Origin: Segniliparus rotundus DSM 44985
GTDB lineage: Bacteria > Actinomycetota > Actinomycetes > Mycobacteriales > Mycobacteriaceae
Length of the DNA: 64,000 bases
NCBI RefSeq assembly: GCF_000092825.1
Contig: NC_014168.1
Span: forward strand, 421,946 to 485,945
Reading direction: 5' to 3'
The position numbers and the translations under genes were made by a program. Under the pieces are notes generated by a model. The model was given only the letters and a program-made list of their open reading frames with translations, did not search any database and was not told where the DNA came from. This document shows, piece by piece, positions 8,938-19,267 of this stretch. How positions within the stretch are numbered: position 1 is the first letter of the stretch; every line of letters starts with the position of its first letter.

Positions 8938-9827
8938 TGGCTCCTGGACCGAGACGGCGAGGATTGCGGGGCAAAGGCCCGACCCCGCCTGCGACCGCCC
9001 GGACCGGCCACCCAGCGGCGCGGCGGGCTGCCGCGCAGGAGGCCGCGAAGACGCGGGCCCGCGCGGTGCGACAGGCCGCCGACGCGCCGGAATGGGTGCT
9101 CGGGCGCAACCCGGTCCTCGAATGCCTCCGGGCGAAAGTGCCCGCCGTGGAGCTTTTGGTCGCTTCGGGGATCGACGCGGACGAACGAGTGGCCGAGAGC
9201 GTCCGCATCGCCGGGAACGTCGGTGTGCCCGTGACCGAAGTGGCTCGTTTCGAATTGGACCGGCGCTCCTCCGGCGCTCCGCACCAAGGGATCGGCCTGC
9301 GGGTCCGCCCATACGAGTACCACCACCCCGAAGACCTGCTCACCGAAGCGGAGAACTCCGGCAGACCCGCTCTTTTCGTGGCGCTCGACCACATTTCCGA
9401 CCCACGCAACCTCGGCGCGGTGGTGCGCTCGGCGGCCGCGTTCGGCGGGCATGGGGTGCTCATCCCCAATCGGCGCTCCGCGAGCCTGACCGCCATCGCG
9501 TGGCGGACGTCCGCAGGAGCCGCCGCGCGTCTGCCGGTGGCCCAAGCGCCGAACCTCGCCCGCTCGCTCAAACAATGGCAGGAGCGGGGGTTGCTCCTCG
9601 TCGGCCTCGACGCGGAGGGCGACACCAGCCTCGACGATTTCACCGGGACCGAGCCGCTGGCCCTCGTGGTCGGTTCGGAAGGCAAAGGTCTTTCCCGGCT
9701 GGTGCGCGAAAGCTGCGACTTCGTCGTGTCCATCCCGATGTCCGGCCAGGTGGAGAGTTTGAACGTGTCGGTGGCGACCGGGGTGGTGCTCGGCGAGATC
9801 GCCCGCCAGCGGCGCAACGCGCGCTGA
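8937..9827 (+). CDS. rlmB: 23S rRNA (guanosine-2'-O-)-methyltransferase, SpoU/TrmH family
   Basis: A 296-residue SPOUT methyltransferase. It has a basic, low-complexity N-terminus of about 50 residues, then a substrate-binding domain ([13 protein letters not shown]). The knotted catalytic domain follows with [31 protein letters not shown] and [18 protein letters not shown]. These three motifs define the RlmB/TrmH group; precise target choice is by family resemblance and synteny with Rv3579c. The ATG overlaps the cysS stop (TGATG). The gene ends two bases before the first copy of the duplicated purD tail. Confidence 0.88.
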   Translation: MAPGPRRRGLRGKGPTPPATARTGHPAARRAAAQEAAKTRARAVRQAADAPEWVLGRNPVLECLRAKVPAVELLVASGIDADERVAESVRIAGNVGVPVTEVARFELDRRSSGAPHQGIGLRVRPYEYHHPEDLLTEAENSGRPALFVALDHISDPRNLGAVVRSAAAFGGHGVLIPNRRSASLTAIAWRTSAGAAARLPVAQAPNLARSLKQWQERGLLLVGLDAEGDTSLDDFTGTEPLALVVGSEGKGLSRLVRESCDFVVSIPMSGQVESLNVSVATGVVLGEIARQRRNAR

Positions 9828-9828
9828 A

Positions 9829-9974
9829 CGTCAGCGCTTTGCGGGGATGGTGATGTGGCCGTTGCTGGCCGCCAACGCGATATCCTCCCGGCGGTGTTGG
9901 TTGTTTCCGGTCGTCAGCGCTTTGCGGGGATGGTGACTTCTCCGTTGCTGGCCGCCAACGCGATATCCTCCCGG
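9829..9974. repeat. Direct duplication of the purD 3' end
   Basis: Two 63-base copies, 9829-9891 and 9912-9974, differ at four positions and are 83 bases apart. The right copy is the genuine end of purD on the minus strand. The left copy encodes the same last 19 residues and stop codon with two substitutions (HI for EV) but lies outside the gene. The 20 bases between them are unrelated. The extra copy sits exactly in the gap to the convergent rlmB gene. Confidence 0.95.
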
Positions 9975-11176
9975 AAATGCCCACCCGGCAGATGCACCCC
10001 GCCCATCCGCTCGTACGCCTGCGCGCGGGCGGCTGTTAGATCCCGACCGAGGCCCACTGCCGTGAGGACGCGTCCGCCTGTGGAGACCAACGCCCCGTCC
10101 CGCTCGTCGACCCCGGCGAGGACCAAGCCTTCGCCCAGCGCGCCAGTGATCGTGTCGCCCAAATGCGGTTTGGCGGGGTAATGCTCGGCGGCGAGCACGA
10201 CGCCAACGGCGTAACCGGGCTCCCACGACAACTCTGATGTCTCCAGGAACGTGCCGTCCGCGACCGAGCGCAGCAGCTGCCCGAACGGGGTGCGCAAAAG
10301 AGCGAGCACAGGTTGCGTCTCGGGATCGCCGAACCGGCAGTTGAACTCCACCACGGCGGGCCCGTCGCTTCCGATGGCGAGCCCGGCGTAGAGCAGCCCC
10401 GAGTACGCGCAACCGCGACGCAACAGCTCGACCGCGACCGGGCACACGATGTCGTCCACGATCTCGTCCACGGTCTGCTGCGAGAGCCACGGCAGCGGCG
10501 TGTACGCCCCCATGCCTCCGGTGTTCGGCCCCATGTCCCCGCTGTAGGCGCGTTTGAAGTCCTGCGCGGGCTGCAACGGCGTCACTTGGTCTCCGTTGAC
10601 GAGGCAGAACAACGAGACCTCCGGCCCGTCGAGGTACGACTCCAAAAGCACCGGGTGGCCGCGTTCGAGCAGTTCGACCGCGTGTGCCCGCGCGTGCGCG
10701 CGGTCTTCGGTGACGACGACGCCTTTCCCCGCCGCGAGGCGGTCGTCTTTCACGACCCAGATCGGCCCGAACCGGTCGAGCGCCGCGTCCAACGACGCGG
10801 TCGAGTCGACGGTTTCGCTGCGGGCGGTGCGCACCCCCGCGGCGGCCATCACGTCTTTCGCGAAGCTCTTCGAGCCCTCGATCTGCGCCGCCTGCGCGGA
10901 AGGCCCGAAGCAGGCGATTCCCTTCGCGCGGACCGCGTCGGCGGCGCCGAGCACCAGCGGCACCTCTGGCCCGACGATGACCAAATCCGCTTCGAGCTGT
11001 TCCGCGAGGTGCGCGACGCTGGCAGGGTCCGCGACGTCCACCGTGTGGTTCACAGCCAGGCGAGCGGTGCCCGCGTTGCCCGGCGCGGCATGGATTTCGC
11101 TGACGGCGGGGTCGCGTTTGAGGGCGATGCAGAACGCGTGCTCGCGACCGCCGGAGCCGATGACGAGTACTCTCAC
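9914..11176 (-). CDS. purD: Phosphoribosylamine-glycine ligase
   Basis: Second step of purine synthesis (GAR synthetase). The 420-residue ATP-grasp enzyme has an N-terminal [12 protein letters not shown] loop, [10 protein letters not shown], the P-loop-like [12 protein letters not shown], and the GARS signature RFGDPETQ within [17 protein letters not shown]. Length matches the family. The last 19 codons are duplicated immediately downstream (9831-9889). The start ATG at 11176 follows CGGGCGTGAG. Upstream on the opposite strand lies the HIT-family gene. Confidence 0.96.
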   Translation of the reverse strand: MRVLVIGSGGREHAFCIALKRDPAVSEIHAAPGNAGTARLAVNHTVDVADPASVAHLAEQLEADLVIVGPEVPLVLGAADAVRAKGIACFGPSAQAAQIEGSKSFAKDVMAAAGVRTARSETVDSTASLDAALDRFGPIWVVKDDRLAAGKGVVVTEDRAHARAHAVELLERGHPVLLESYLDGPEVSLFCLVNGDQVTPLQPAQDFKRAYSGDMGPNTGGMGAYTPLPWLSQQTVDEIVDDIVCPVAVELLRRGCAYSGLLYAGLAIGSDGPAVVEFNCRFGDPETQPVLALLRTPFGQLLRSVADGTFLETSELSWEPGYAVGVVLAAEHYPAKPHLGDTITGALGEGLVLAGVDERDGALVSTGGRVLTAVGLGRDLTAARAQAYERMGGVHLPGGHFREDIALAASNGEVTIPAKR

Positions 11177-11313
11177 GCCCGTGAGCCTACCGGGCGCGGC
11201 GGTGGCGCTTCGCCGCTGGCGCCGCTTGCCCGCGCCGCCGCGTGGGCCATCGCGCTCCGGCTCGGACCAGGACCATGGTTCACAGGCGTAGCTTGAGGAG
11301 TAGGCTCTGTGCC

Positions 11314-11727
11314 ATGCCTTCTGTTTTCAGCGCGGTGATAGCTGGTGATCTCCCTGGTTACTTCGTGTGGCAGGACGAGGACGTCGTGGCGTTCCTCTCG
11401 AACGCCCCCATCTCGACCGGCCACACCCTCGTGGTCCCCAGGCAAGAGGTGGACAACTGGCAGAGCGTCGATCCGGAATTGTTCGGCAAGGTCATGCGGG
11501 TCGCGCAGATCATCGGCCAGGCGGTGACGACAGCTTTCGGCGCGCCGAGGGCGGGCCAGCTGATCGCGGGCTTCGAGGTGCCGCATTTGCATGTGCACGT
11601 CTTCCCGGCCTGGGGCCTTGGCGACTTCAGTTTCGCGAACGCCGACCACGCCGCGACCGCGGAGCAGTTCGAGGCCGCCGCGCAGAAGATCCGTGCCGCC
11701 CTTGCCGGGGAGTCGAATTCTGGCTGA
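11314..11727 (+). CDS. HIT-family nucleotide hydrolase/transferase
   Basis: A 137-residue histidine-triad protein. The catalytic HxHxHxx motif is present as [10 protein letters not shown] near residue 88, and the N-terminal domain ([24 protein letters not shown]) is typical of the Hint-like branch. These proteins hydrolyse nucleoside phosphoramidates or dinucleotides; the exact substrate cannot be told. The ATG at 11314 is preceded by GAGGAG at a longish spacing. The end overlaps the possible TTG start of the next gene by 26 bases. Confidence 0.88.
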   Translation: MPSVFSAVIAGDLPGYFVWQDEDVVAFLSNAPISTGHTLVVPRQEVDNWQSVDPELFGKVMRVAQIIGQAVTTAFGAPRAGQLIAGFEVPHLHVHVFPAWGLGDFSFANADHAATAEQFEAAAQKIRAALAGESNSG

Positions 11728-12352
11728 TCGTTCGGTTGCCGAATCGCCGCCAGCCCCGGGCGCACCGCCTGGTCTTGGCCCGCGGCGCAATCGCTGGCCT
11801 GAGGAGCAGGTCCGTCCGCGTTGGCGCGGACAGGCGATTCGAGCCGCGGTTTTTGCGCTGTGCGTCGTGCTGGTCGTCGCGATCGCCGTGCTCGGCCACC
11901 GCATGTGGTTCCCTTCGGCGGAGCCTCGGACCAGCAACCGTGATTTCGAGCAAGCCAAAGCGAACGTCATTCGTGTGACGGCGTGGGTCGCGGGTGTTGC
12001 GCGCGACGCCGAGGGAAGGGGCTCGAAACAAGGCTGCCGGGCCGGGACGCTCGGGGAAGGGCCGCCGTGGCTTTGGTCGCAAGAGTACGACCTGCCTTAT
12101 TCCGAGCAAACGGCCCATGACCTCACGGCCCGGCTGCGCCAGTTGCGCGACGAAGGATGGAGTTACGTCGAGACCAAGCCTGAACTGGAACAGGTCCACA
12201 CCAAGCTCGGCGTGCAGGTCTCCAACAGCGAACAGGTTTCCATCGACGCGTGGCGCAGCAGCAAGGTCAACATCGAAGACGACGCCAAGGCGGGCGTCGC
12301 CCCGCAGCAGCATACGATGAGTATCATCGGTCTCAGCGAGTGCACGAACTGA
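11702..12352 (+). CDS. Uncharacterised membrane-anchored protein
   Basis: Not recognised. The frame encodes a proline-rich basic N-terminal region of about 55 residues, one transmembrane helix (AAVFALCVVLVVAIAVLGHRMW), and an extracytoplasmic domain of about 150 residues with three Cys including a C-terminal LSEC. No ATG lies before the helix. TTG 11702, which overlaps the HIT gene, is the first usable start; a CTG at 11720 behind GGGGAG is an alternative. Coding character (strong third-position GC) and the clear membrane topology support a real gene. Function unknown. Confidence 0.6.
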   Translation: MPGSRILADRSVAESPPAPGAPPGLGPRRNRWPEEQVRPRWRGQAIRAAVFALCVVLVVAIAVLGHRMWFPSAEPRTSNRDFEQAKANVIRVTAWVAGVARDAEGRGSKQGCRAGTLGEGPPWLWSQEYDLPYSEQTAHDLTARLRQLRDEGWSYVETKPELEQVHTKLGVQVSNSEQVSIDAWRSSKVNIEDDAKAGVAPQQHTMSIIGLSECTN

Positions 12353-12416
12353 CCTCGCTGTCAGACAGGGGCTGTTCTTGTGATCCGAACGCGCCCCGCA
12401 TGGTGAGAGGATATCT

Positions 12417-13196
12417 GTGAGCGCGACACCGGAGCACCCTTCGCGCTCGAAGTCGAACGAGTACCACTTCGACATTCACGGCAAACCCATTGACGCGAGC
12501 TGGTGGGCGACCCTGCAAGCGATGGGGGCGCAATACTCCCTTATCTGCCGCAGCGTGGTGCGCGGATGGCTGGTCACCACGGAATGGACCGGCAAAGAGT
12601 GGTATTTGCCCAAACAAGGACTGCCCCGGATCTTCCGCACCAATGTGCACGACCCGAAGGGGCAGAACCAGTACTCCGCGCATTGGGGGAGCCGTGAGGA
12701 GGCCGCCGACGGCCACGCCTCGGTGGAGGACATGATTCTGCGCGCGCTGCGCCTCGCGGTGGAGGGGCCCGGCGACTGGGACCTCGACGATGAGGAGGCC
12801 CCCGACGAGGAGCCGCGCCAGATCGACGGGTACTACGACATCGAAGGACGACTGCTCACATATGAGCAGTTCCGCGCTTTGCGCGCGCTCGGCAGCTGGT
12901 ACTCCGACGTGGCCCCGAGGGAGCGGCTTTACGGTTGGACGGTCGAAACCATGTGGACCGGATGGGACCGTCAGGAGGAAGACCACCCGGACGAGCGCCC
13001 GATGGTGGTGACCACCGAGGTCGACTGCGACTACAAGCATTTCGCCCGAGGCGGTTGGCCTGACGCCAACAGCGCCCGAGTCGGCCATGTCCAGATCCGG
13101 GGCCTCGTCGGCCAGTTCGCTCTCGGGCAGCTGTCCCGAGAAGAGATGCTGGTCTGCTTCGACGCCCTGTGGACCCCGCGCCCGCGCGGCGGTTAG
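12417..13196 (+). CDS. Hypothetical protein with an internally repeated domain
   Basis: Not recognised. The 259-residue soluble protein contains two copies of one motif, at about residues 16-59 and 139-182. Shared positions are Y-x-D-I-x-G-[KR], an aromatic then LQAMG/LRALG, YS, GW-x-V and EWTG/MWTG. An acidic linker (residues 118-135) separates them. No signal peptide or membrane segment is seen. The start is GTG 12417 behind GAGAGG at suitable spacing. It converges on trpA, and the two stop codons overlap by four bases (TTAG, 13193-13196). Confidence 0.72.
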   Translation: MSATPEHPSRSKSNEYHFDIHGKPIDASWWATLQAMGAQYSLICRSVVRGWLVTTEWTGKEWYLPKQGLPRIFRTNVHDPKGQNQYSAHWGSREEAADGHASVEDMILRALRLAVEGPGDWDLDDEEAPDEEPRQIDGYYDIEGRLLTYEQFRALRALGSWYSDVAPRERLYGWTVETMWTGWDRQEEDHPDERPMVVTTEVDCDYKHFARGGWPDANSARVGHVQIRGLVGQFALGQLSREEMLVCFDALWTPRPRGG

Positions 13197-13981
13197 TTCC
13201 CGCGCACGCCTTCGGCGAGTTCGCGCACCAGCGCGCGCAACGCGTCCTCGCCCTTGCCGAGCGCCGCGACCAGCGCAGAGCCCACGATCACCGCGTCCGC
13301 GTAGCCCGCGACATAGCGAGCCGCCGCGCCATTGGAGACGCCGATGCCGACGCCGACGGCGATGCCGCTGGCTTTGCGCACCCGGGCGACAAGTTCGGCG
13401 GCGTCCATGGAGACGTCGTTGCGGGCCCCGGTCACCCCCATCGTGGAAGCCGCGTAGATGAAGCCCCGGCACGAGTTCGTGGTGAGGATCAACCGCTCCG
13501 GCGTGGACGACGGCGCGACGAGGAAGACACGGTCCAAATTCAACCGGTCAGAGGCTTGGAACCACGCCTCGGCCTCTTCTGGGATGAGGTTCGGCGTGAT
13601 GAGGCCCAGACCGCCCGCGTTCTCAAGGTCGTCGGCGAAGCGGTCCACGCCGTATCGGAACACTGGGTTCCAGTAGGTCATGACCAGGGCCGGGATATCT
13701 TTTTTGCTGAGGTTTTCGACCAGCGGGAACAGGTCTTTGAGCCGGAAGCCCGCCGTCAGGGCGGCGACGGCGGCCGATTCGATCACCGGGCCGTCCATCA
13801 CCGGGTCCGAGTAGGGGACGCCGATCTCCAGGAGGTCGCAGCCTTCTTCGGCGAGGATTTCGAAGGCGCGCTGCGAAGTTTTCAGGTCCGGGTAGCCCGC
13901 CGGAAGGTATCCGATGAGGGCGGCGCGGCCCTCTGCCTGGCAGGCGGCGATGACGTCCGCGGACGAGTTGGGAACGCTCAT
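13193..13981 (-). CDS. trpA: Tryptophan synthase alpha chain
   Basis: Cleaves indole-3-glycerol phosphate to indole, which is passed to TrpB. The 262-residue TIM barrel contains LIGYLPAGYPDL, the catalytic-loop Glu and Asp in LLEIGVPYSDPVMDGPVI, ASTMGVTGARN, and the phosphate site GVGIGVSN. The ATG at 13981 follows a strong GGAGGG. It is the last gene of the trp operon, 80 bases after trpB. Confidence 0.96.
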   Translation of the reverse strand: MSVPNSSADVIAACQAEGRAALIGYLPAGYPDLKTSQRAFEILAEEGCDLLEIGVPYSDPVMDGPVIESAAVAALTAGFRLKDLFPLVENLSKKDIPALVMTYWNPVFRYGVDRFADDLENAGGLGLITPNLIPEEAEAWFQASDRLNLDRVFLVAPSSTPERLILTTNSCRGFIYAASTMGVTGARNDVSMDAAELVARVRKASGIAVGVGIGVSNGAAARYVAGYADAVIVGSALVAALGKGEDALRALVRELAEGVRGN

Positions 13982-14061
13982 GCGCAGCCCTCCTGGCCGT
14001 TGCGCGGCGCGGGGCGGCGGGCAACGGGACGGGGCTCGGCGGATCGTGGGGCGCGGAACAT

Positions 14062-15306
14062 TTACAGATCCATCCCGAACCACTTGGCGGCGGTGTCGAC
14101 GTCCTTGTCGCCCCGGCCGGAGAGGTTCACCACGATGACGCTGCCCCCGCCGAGCTCTCGGCCCAACAGGAGGCCCCCGGCCACGGCGTGCGCCGACTCA
14201 ATGGCGGGAATGATGCCTTCGGTGCGGCACAGCACGTCGAAGGCCTCCATGGCCTGCGCGTCCGTGATCGGCAGGTACCGGGCCCGGCCGGTTTCTTTCA
14301 AATGCGCGTGCTGCGGGCCGACTCCGGGGTAGTCGAGCCCTGCGGAGATGGAATGCGATTCCACGGTTTGGCCGTCCTGGTCCTGCAACAGGTACGAGAA
14401 GGAGCCTTGGAACACGCCCTCCGAGCCCCCGCCGAGCGTCGCGGCGTGCCGCTCGGTGTCCACGCCGTCGCCTGCGGGCTCGCAACCGACGAGCTGCACT
14501 TGGCGGTAGCGCAGGAAGGGGTCGAAGATCCCAATGGCGTTGCTGCCGCCGCCGACACAGGCCACCACGGCGTCCGGGAGCTGTCCGACGTGTTCGCGGA
14601 CCTGGGCCCTTGTCTCGAGCCCGACGACACGCTGCAGGTCGCGCACCATCATCGGGAAGGGATGCGGCCCGGCCGCGGTGCCGAAGCAGTAATACGTGGT
14701 GGCGGCGTTGGTGACCCAGTCGCGAAGCGCCGCGTTGATCGCGTCCTTCAATGTCCGAGAGCCGGTCTTCACCGCCATGACGTGCGCGCCGAGCAGTCGC
14801 ATCCGCGCCACGTTGAGCGACTGGCGCTCCGTGTCCGTTTCGCCCATGTAGATGACGCATTCCAGGCCCAGCAGCGCGCAGGCGGTCGCAGTGGCGACGC
14901 CGTGCTGTCCCGCGCCGGTCTCCGCGATGACCCGCGTCTTGCCCATCTTCTTCGCCAACAGGCCTTGGCCGAGGACGTTGTTGATCTTGTGCGAGCCGGT
15001 GTGGTTCAAATCCTCCCGTTTGAGCAGGATGCGCGCCCCGCCCGCGTGCTCAGAGAGCCGTTTCGCCTCGTACAGGGGGGAGGGTCTGCCGACATAATCG
15101 CGTTGCAGCGCGTCGAGCTGCGCGAGGTAGTCCTCGTCCACCCGTGCCTTCTCATAGGCGTCGGTGACCTCCTCGATCACTGCCATGAGCGCTTCGGGCA
15201 CATGGCGTCCGCCGAAACGGCCGAAGTAGCCCCCCGCGTCGGGGTCGTGCTCCGTGCGGACACGGACCCCTTCGCTCGCGGTCGGGAGGGGTTGCGCGGG
15301 GCTCAT
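14062..15306 (-). CDS. trpB: Tryptophan synthase beta chain
   Basis: PLP enzyme that joins indole and serine. The 414-residue product carries the PLP lysine in [18 protein letters not shown], the GAGQHG motif and the phosphate-binding GGGSNAIG. It is of the TrpB1 type, which pairs with TrpA. The ATG at 15306 overlaps the trpC stop (ATGA); an in-frame GTG at 15324 would lie inside trpC and is not preferred. Confidence 0.97.
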   Translation of the reverse strand: MSPAQPLPTASEGVRVRTEHDPDAGGYFGRFGGRHVPEALMAVIEEVTDAYEKARVDEDYLAQLDALQRDYVGRPSPLYEAKRLSEHAGGARILLKREDLNHTGSHKINNVLGQGLLAKKMGKTRVIAETGAGQHGVATATACALLGLECVIYMGETDTERQSLNVARMRLLGAHVMAVKTGSRTLKDAINAALRDWVTNAATTYYCFGTAAGPHPFPMMVRDLQRVVGLETRAQVREHVGQLPDAVVACVGGGSNAIGIFDPFLRYRQVQLVGCEPAGDGVDTERHAATLGGGSEGVFQGSFSYLLQDQDGQTVESHSISAGLDYPGVGPQHAHLKETGRARYLPITDAQAMEAFDVLCRTEGIIPAIESAHAVAGGLLLGRELGGGSVIVVNLSGRGDKDVDTAAKWFGMDL

Positions 15307-16118
15307 CGCACGGGCCGGGGGCACGACGGGTGCGTCCCGGCGGTGACGAGCTCAGTGAGCGCCGCGAGCGGGTCTGCGGCTGTGACGATGCCCTCGCCGA
15401 CCAGGACAGCGTCGGCTCCCGCCGCGGCGTAGTTCAACAGATCCGCGGAGCTCTTGCAGCCCGACTCGGCTATTTTGATGACTTCGGCGGGCAGGGCGGG
15501 GACGACTCTGGCGAATGTCTCCGGGTCCACCTCGAGGGTTTTCAAGTTCCGGGCGTTGACGCCGATGACGCTTGCCCCTGCTGCGAGCGCGCGCTCTGCC
15601 TCTTGCTCGTCATGCACTTCGACCAGGGCGGTCATGCCAAGGCTCTCGACCCGGTCGAGGAGCGAGCTCAGCGCGTTCTGCTCCAAGGCCGCGACGATGA
15701 GCAGCACGATGTCGGCCCCGTGCGCGCGGGCCTCATGGACTTGGTAGGTGGTCACGATGAAGTCTTTGCGCAGCACGGGGATGCTCACAGCAGCCCGGAC
15801 CTCGTCGAGGTCCGCGAGCGAGCCTTTGAACTTGCGCTCTTCGGTCAGGACGCTGACCGCCCTGGCGCCGCCCTCTTGGTAGAGCCGAGCCAGATCTGCG
15901 GGGCTCGGGATGTCGGCGAGCGCTCCTTTGCTGGGGCTGGCGCGCTTGATCTCGGCGATGACCCCGACTCCTGCTTCGCGCAACGCCGCCGCGGCGTCCA
16001 AAGGGTCAGGGGCGGCGTGCGCCGCCCGCTTGATGTGCGCAAAGTCCTTCGCGGCCTCGCGTGCGGCGACGTCTTCCCGCACTCCGGCGATAATCGTCTC
16101 GAGAACGGTGTGCGACAT
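15303..16118 (-). CDS. trpC: Indole-3-glycerol phosphate synthase
   Basis: Fourth step of tryptophan synthesis. The 271-residue TIM barrel contains the family motif [10 protein letters not shown], the catalytic [21 protein letters not shown], and the phosphate site [10 protein letters not shown]. The ATG at 16118 gives the usual length. It overlaps trpB by four bases and follows the membrane-protein gene at 75 bases. Confidence 0.97.
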   Translation of the reverse strand: MSHTVLETIIAGVREDVAAREAAKDFAHIKRAAHAAPDPLDAAAALREAGVGVIAEIKRASPSKGALADIPSPADLARLYQEGGARAVSVLTEERKFKGSLADLDEVRAAVSIPVLRKDFIVTTYQVHEARAHGADIVLLIVAALEQNALSSLLDRVESLGMTALVEVHDEQEAERALAAGASVIGVNARNLKTLEVDPETFARVVPALPAEVIKIAESGCKSSADLLNYAAAGADAVLVGEGIVTAADPLAALTELVTAGTHPSCPRPVR

Positions 16119-16193
16119 GCCCCAAGGATAGCCTGTCGCGCGTCGTCCCGCGCCAGCGGTTCCGCGCAACGCCGGGATGCGCAGCGTCGGGAT

Positions 16194-16757
16194 TCACAGC
16201 GTCGGGTCTTCGCCCGCGTCGAGCGCGGCCCACGCCGAGCGTTCCACCTCGGGACGGTCCTTTTTCGCCGCTGGCGAGTCGAATCGGCTTCCCAGCCCCT
16301 GCGCCGCCCGGGCGGCGCGCAGGATGAAAACGCACGCGCCGAGCGCCATCGCCCCCGCGGCCAGGGGCAGCCCCCCGGATGTTCTGCTCACCACGAGATG
16401 ATCGACCTGGTAGCGCTCGGGCAGGGCGGCCAATCGCGCCGCCTGGGCGGAGTCCGGCTTGTCGGCGAGCCAGTGCGCCCCGGCCCAGACAAGCCCGGCT
16501 CCTGCGAGGCCGACCGCGAGAGCCACCGCGCGCAATGTCCAGCCTTTGACCGCGAACACAGCGGGCACGGCGGCGATCAGGAGCAGCGCGAGGGCGATGG
16601 TCAGCGGCGCGAAATCAGATCCGAGCACTCGGACGTCGCGCGGGGCGCCCAGCCCGTCGTGCGCGCTGGCCACAGCCCAGGTGGCCCGAGACGAGCCGTA
16701 CGCGCCCGCCCCGGCGCACACGAGCAGGAGCGAGGCCCACGCCAGCGGGCGCTTCAC
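16194..16757 (-). CDS. Trp-operon-associated membrane protein
   Basis: A 187-residue protein with about four transmembrane helices (LAWASLLLVCAGAGAYG; TIALALLLIAAVPAVFAV; AVALAVGLAGAGLVWAG; GLPLAAGAMALGACVFIL). Gene order and length match the trp-region conserved membrane protein between trpE and trpC in mycobacteria (Rv1610). Its role is unknown. The start is GTG 16757, 37 bases after trpE, behind GGGAGAGG; the frame is open further upstream but only within trpE. Confidence 0.8.
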   Translation of the reverse strand: MKRPLAWASLLLVCAGAGAYGSSRATWAVASAHDGLGAPRDVRVLGSDFAPLTIALALLLIAAVPAVFAVKGWTLRAVALAVGLAGAGLVWAGAHWLADKPDSAQAARLAALPERYQVDHLVVSRTSGGLPLAAGAMALGACVFILRAARAAQGLGSRFDSPAAKKDRPEVERSAWAALDAGEDPTL

Positions 16758-16794
16758 GGGGACTGCGGCCTCTCCCTCGGCCGCCGCGGCGGCG

Positions 16795-18360
16795 TCATCC
16801 GGCCTCGTTCGGCGAGCGCATCGTCTGCGCGGCGGCGATGGCGGACAGGACGGTGTTCGCTTTGTTCCTGCTCTCCCGGTACTCCGAGGAAGGGTCGGAG
16901 TCGAGGACCACGCCGCCGCCGGCCTGCACATAGGCGACGCCGTCTTTGACCACGGCCGTGCGGATGGCGATGGCGGTGTCGGCCTCGCCCGCGAAGTCGA
17001 AGTAGCCCACCACGCCGCCGTAGAGGCCGCGCCGGGTGATCTCGACTTCTTCGATGATTTCCATCGCCCGCACCTTCGGAGCCCCCGACAGCGTGCCTGC
17101 GGGGAAACAGGCGAGCACCGCGTCGAGCGCCGTTTTGCCCGGCGCGAGCTCCCCGCTCACGGTCGAGACGAGGTGCATGACGTGGCTGTAGCGCTCCAAG
17201 ACCCGGAACTCGGCCACCCGCACGCTGCCCGGCACGCACACCCGTCCGAGGTCGTTGCGGCCGAGGTCGACCAGCATCAGGTGCTCTGCTTGTTCTTTCG
17301 GGTCGTCGGTGAGCTTTTTCTCGAAGAGGACGTCGTCCTCGTTGGTGCGGCCCCTTGGCTGGGTGCCCGCGATGGGCCGGGTCGTCACAGTCCGTCCTCG
17401 GGCGGTGAGCAAAGCCTCGGGGCTTGAGCCGACGATGTGGAACGCGGTCTCGCCCGTCTCCGCGGGGACCCGCATGAGGTACATGTGCGAGCTGGGGTTG
17501 TTCACCCGCAGCACCCGGTACACGTCGAGCGGGTCCGCGTGCACCGGCATGCTGTAGCGCTGCGACGGCACGACTTGGAACGCCTCGCCCGCTTCGATCT
17601 CTGCCACGACTTTCCGCACGTTCTGCCCGTATTCCTCTTCGGTGAGCTGGGAGGAGAAATCGGGGGTCGGCCAGTCGAAGACGGACACGGTGGACGGAGC
17701 GTGCGCGGCGAGGTCGGCGGTCATCGCGTCCAGGCGGGCAAGGGCCTCGGCGTACAGCGCGTCCAGGCCGGCTTGGTCCGGCGCTGTGGCGGAGCTGGCA
17801 GGCAGGAAAGCGTTGGCGATCAGGGTGATGACGTTCGCGCGGTGGTCGAAGACGGCGAGATCGGTGACGAGCAGCATGGTCATCGTCGGCAGCCGCAGGT
17901 CGTCGTGGGTGCGCTCGGGCAGCTGCTCCACCCAGCGCACCGCGTCGTAGCCGAGGTAGCCGACGAGGCCGCTGGTCAGCGGCGGCAGTCCGGGAACGGG
18001 ATCGGTGGCGAGCGCTCGCACGGTCTGGTCGAGCACGGCGAGCGGGGAGCCTTCGACAGGCACCCCCGCCGGGGGCGTCCCGCGCCAGACGGCCCGCTCG
18101 CCCGCCGACGTGAGCGTCGCGCCGGTGCGCACCCCGATGAACGACCACTGCGACCACATTTTGCCCTGTTCGGCGGATTCCAGGAGGAACGTGCCCGCGC
18201 GCTCGCCCGCGAGTTTGCGGAACGCGGAGACCGGGGTTTCCGCGTCGGCGAGCAGCCTTCGGGCCACCGGGACCACGCGCCGCCCCTGCGCCAGCGCCTC
18301 GAACTCTGCGCGGGTGGTCGTGTTGGAGGGGGCGTTGCCGGTGAGTGCCCTGACAGTCAT
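16795..18360 (-). CDS. trpE: Anthranilate synthase component I
   Basis: Converts chorismate to anthranilate with a glutamine amidotransferase subunit (TrpG), which is not in this window. The 521-residue protein has the feedback-inhibition motif FLLESAE, then the chorismate-binding domain with [31 protein letters not shown] and [20 protein letters not shown]. The ATG at 18360 lies only about 13 bases from a TAAAAT -10-like hexamer, so no room for an attenuator leader is seen; the message is likely short-leadered. It heads the operon trpE-membrane protein-trpC-trpB-trpA. Confidence 0.96.
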   Translation of the reverse strand: MTVRALTGNAPSNTTTRAEFEALAQGRRVVPVARRLLADAETPVSAFRKLAGERAGTFLLESAEQGKMWSQWSFIGVRTGATLTSAGERAVWRGTPPAGVPVEGSPLAVLDQTVRALATDPVPGLPPLTSGLVGYLGYDAVRWVEQLPERTHDDLRLPTMTMLLVTDLAVFDHRANVITLIANAFLPASSATAPDQAGLDALYAEALARLDAMTADLAAHAPSTVSVFDWPTPDFSSQLTEEEYGQNVRKVVAEIEAGEAFQVVPSQRYSMPVHADPLDVYRVLRVNNPSSHMYLMRVPAETGETAFHIVGSSPEALLTARGRTVTTRPIAGTQPRGRTNEDDVLFEKKLTDDPKEQAEHLMLVDLGRNDLGRVCVPGSVRVAEFRVLERYSHVMHLVSTVSGELAPGKTALDAVLACFPAGTLSGAPKVRAMEIIEEVEITRRGLYGGVVGYFDFAGEADTAIAIRTAVVKDGVAYVQAGGGVVLDSDPSSEYRESRNKANTVLSAIAAAQTMRSPNEAG

Positions 18361-18423
18361 GAGCGCACATTTTATCGCAGCGCATTGGCCCCGTCGCAGG
18401 CCCGAGCGGAGTAGAGTGGGCGG

Positions 18424-18891
18424 ATGGCGTTACAAGTTGGCGATGTGGTGCAGGACTTCGAGCTGCCCGATCAGACGGGCGCGCCCCGCAAGCTCAGCGA
18501 GTTCCTGGCTTTGGGCCCTGTGGTGGTGTTTTTCTACCCGAAGGCTTCCAGTCCGGTGTGCACCGCGCAAGCCTGTCAGTTCCGCGACCTCGGCGCGCAA
18601 TTCCGGGAGCTCGGCGCGCAGCGCGTCGGGATCAGCAAAGACTCTGTGTCCGGTCAGGCCGGGTTCGTCTCGGGCAAGTCGCTGGATTTCCCGCTGCTGT
18701 CCGACAAGGCGGGCGTGGCCGCGGCTTTGTTCGGGGTCAAAGGCGGGCTCGGCGGGCTCAGCCCGGTCAAGCGTTCGACCTTCGTGCTCGACCAGACCGG
18801 CAAAGTCCTCAAGGCGATTCATCACGAATTCCGGGGCAAGGCGCATGCGGACGAGGCGTTGGCCTTTTTGCAGTCGGTCGTGGCCTCATGA
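18424..18891 (+). CDS. bcp: Thiol peroxidase of the Bcp/PrxQ group
   Basis: Reduces hydroperoxides in the cytosol. The 155-residue thioredoxin fold contains [22 protein letters not shown], with peroxidatic Cys46 and a resolving Cys51 five residues on, as in 2-Cys PrxQ enzymes. In most family members the motif is TPGCT; here it is SSPVCT, keeping the Cys and Thr. It stands divergently next to trpE, as bcpB does in M. tuberculosis. The stop overlaps the start of the next small gene (ATGA). Confidence 0.93.
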   Translation: MALQVGDVVQDFELPDQTGAPRKLSEFLALGPVVVFFYPKASSPVCTAQACQFRDLGAQFRELGAQRVGISKDSVSGQAGFVSGKSLDFPLLSDKAGVAAALFGVKGGLGGLSPVKRSTFVLDQTGKVLKAIHHEFRGKAHADEALAFLQSVVAS

Positions 18892-19154
18892 GCGGCATCG
18901 CCCGAGCTTCGTCCATCACCGGGTCTGCTCTGTTGGCGGCTTGTGCTGCGGTGCTGGCGCTCGGCGGGCTCGCCGAGCCGAGCCCGGTGCCGGTCCCGCC
19001 GGTGCCGCCCGCTGGCGTGGGGGAGCCCGCGGGTCCCGCCCCCAAGGGCACGGTGCCCGTTCTTCAGGGCAATGCGCAGTCGGACTCGGACGACGATGAC
19101 GACGACGCGAATCCGCCCGAGTCGTCCGCGCCGACGGTCCAACCGCAATCCTGA
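18888..19154 (+). CDS. Small secreted acidic-tail protein, copy 1
   Basis: An 88-residue protein of unknown function. An N-terminal export signal (about residues 10-29) is followed by the neck PSPVPVPPVPPAG and a C-terminal acidic run SDSDDDDDDANPPE, ending in SAPTVQPQS. The start ATG overlaps the bcp stop, so the two are translationally coupled. The same three-part design recurs in the next two genes, which makes this a local paralogous family. No cysteine lies in the mature part, so it is likely soluble or loosely wall-associated after signal cleavage. No known family was recognised. Confidence 0.7.
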   Translation: MSGIARASSITGSALLAACAAVLALGGLAEPSPVPVPPVPPAGVGEPAGPAPKGTVPVLQGNAQSDSDDDDDDANPPESSAPTVQPQS

Positions 19155-19267
19155 TCCGAGCCCCAAGCCATGATCCGAGCGCTGTTTCCGCTGGTATCAT
19201 TGGCGACACTCCCGCCTGCTGCTCGCAGTGCGGCCCTCACTGGCACGTCTCGATGGGTGGTTTTTGT

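Noticed and set aside
16754..18385. Long minus-strand frame in a second register across trpE
   Set aside because: It is an Arg/Pro-rich out-of-frame translation typical of high-GC coding DNA; trpE explains the region.
18361..18423. Tryptophan attenuator leader before trpE
   Set aside because: Only about 13 bases separate a -10-like hexamer from the trpE start; there is no room for a leader peptide or alternative hairpins.
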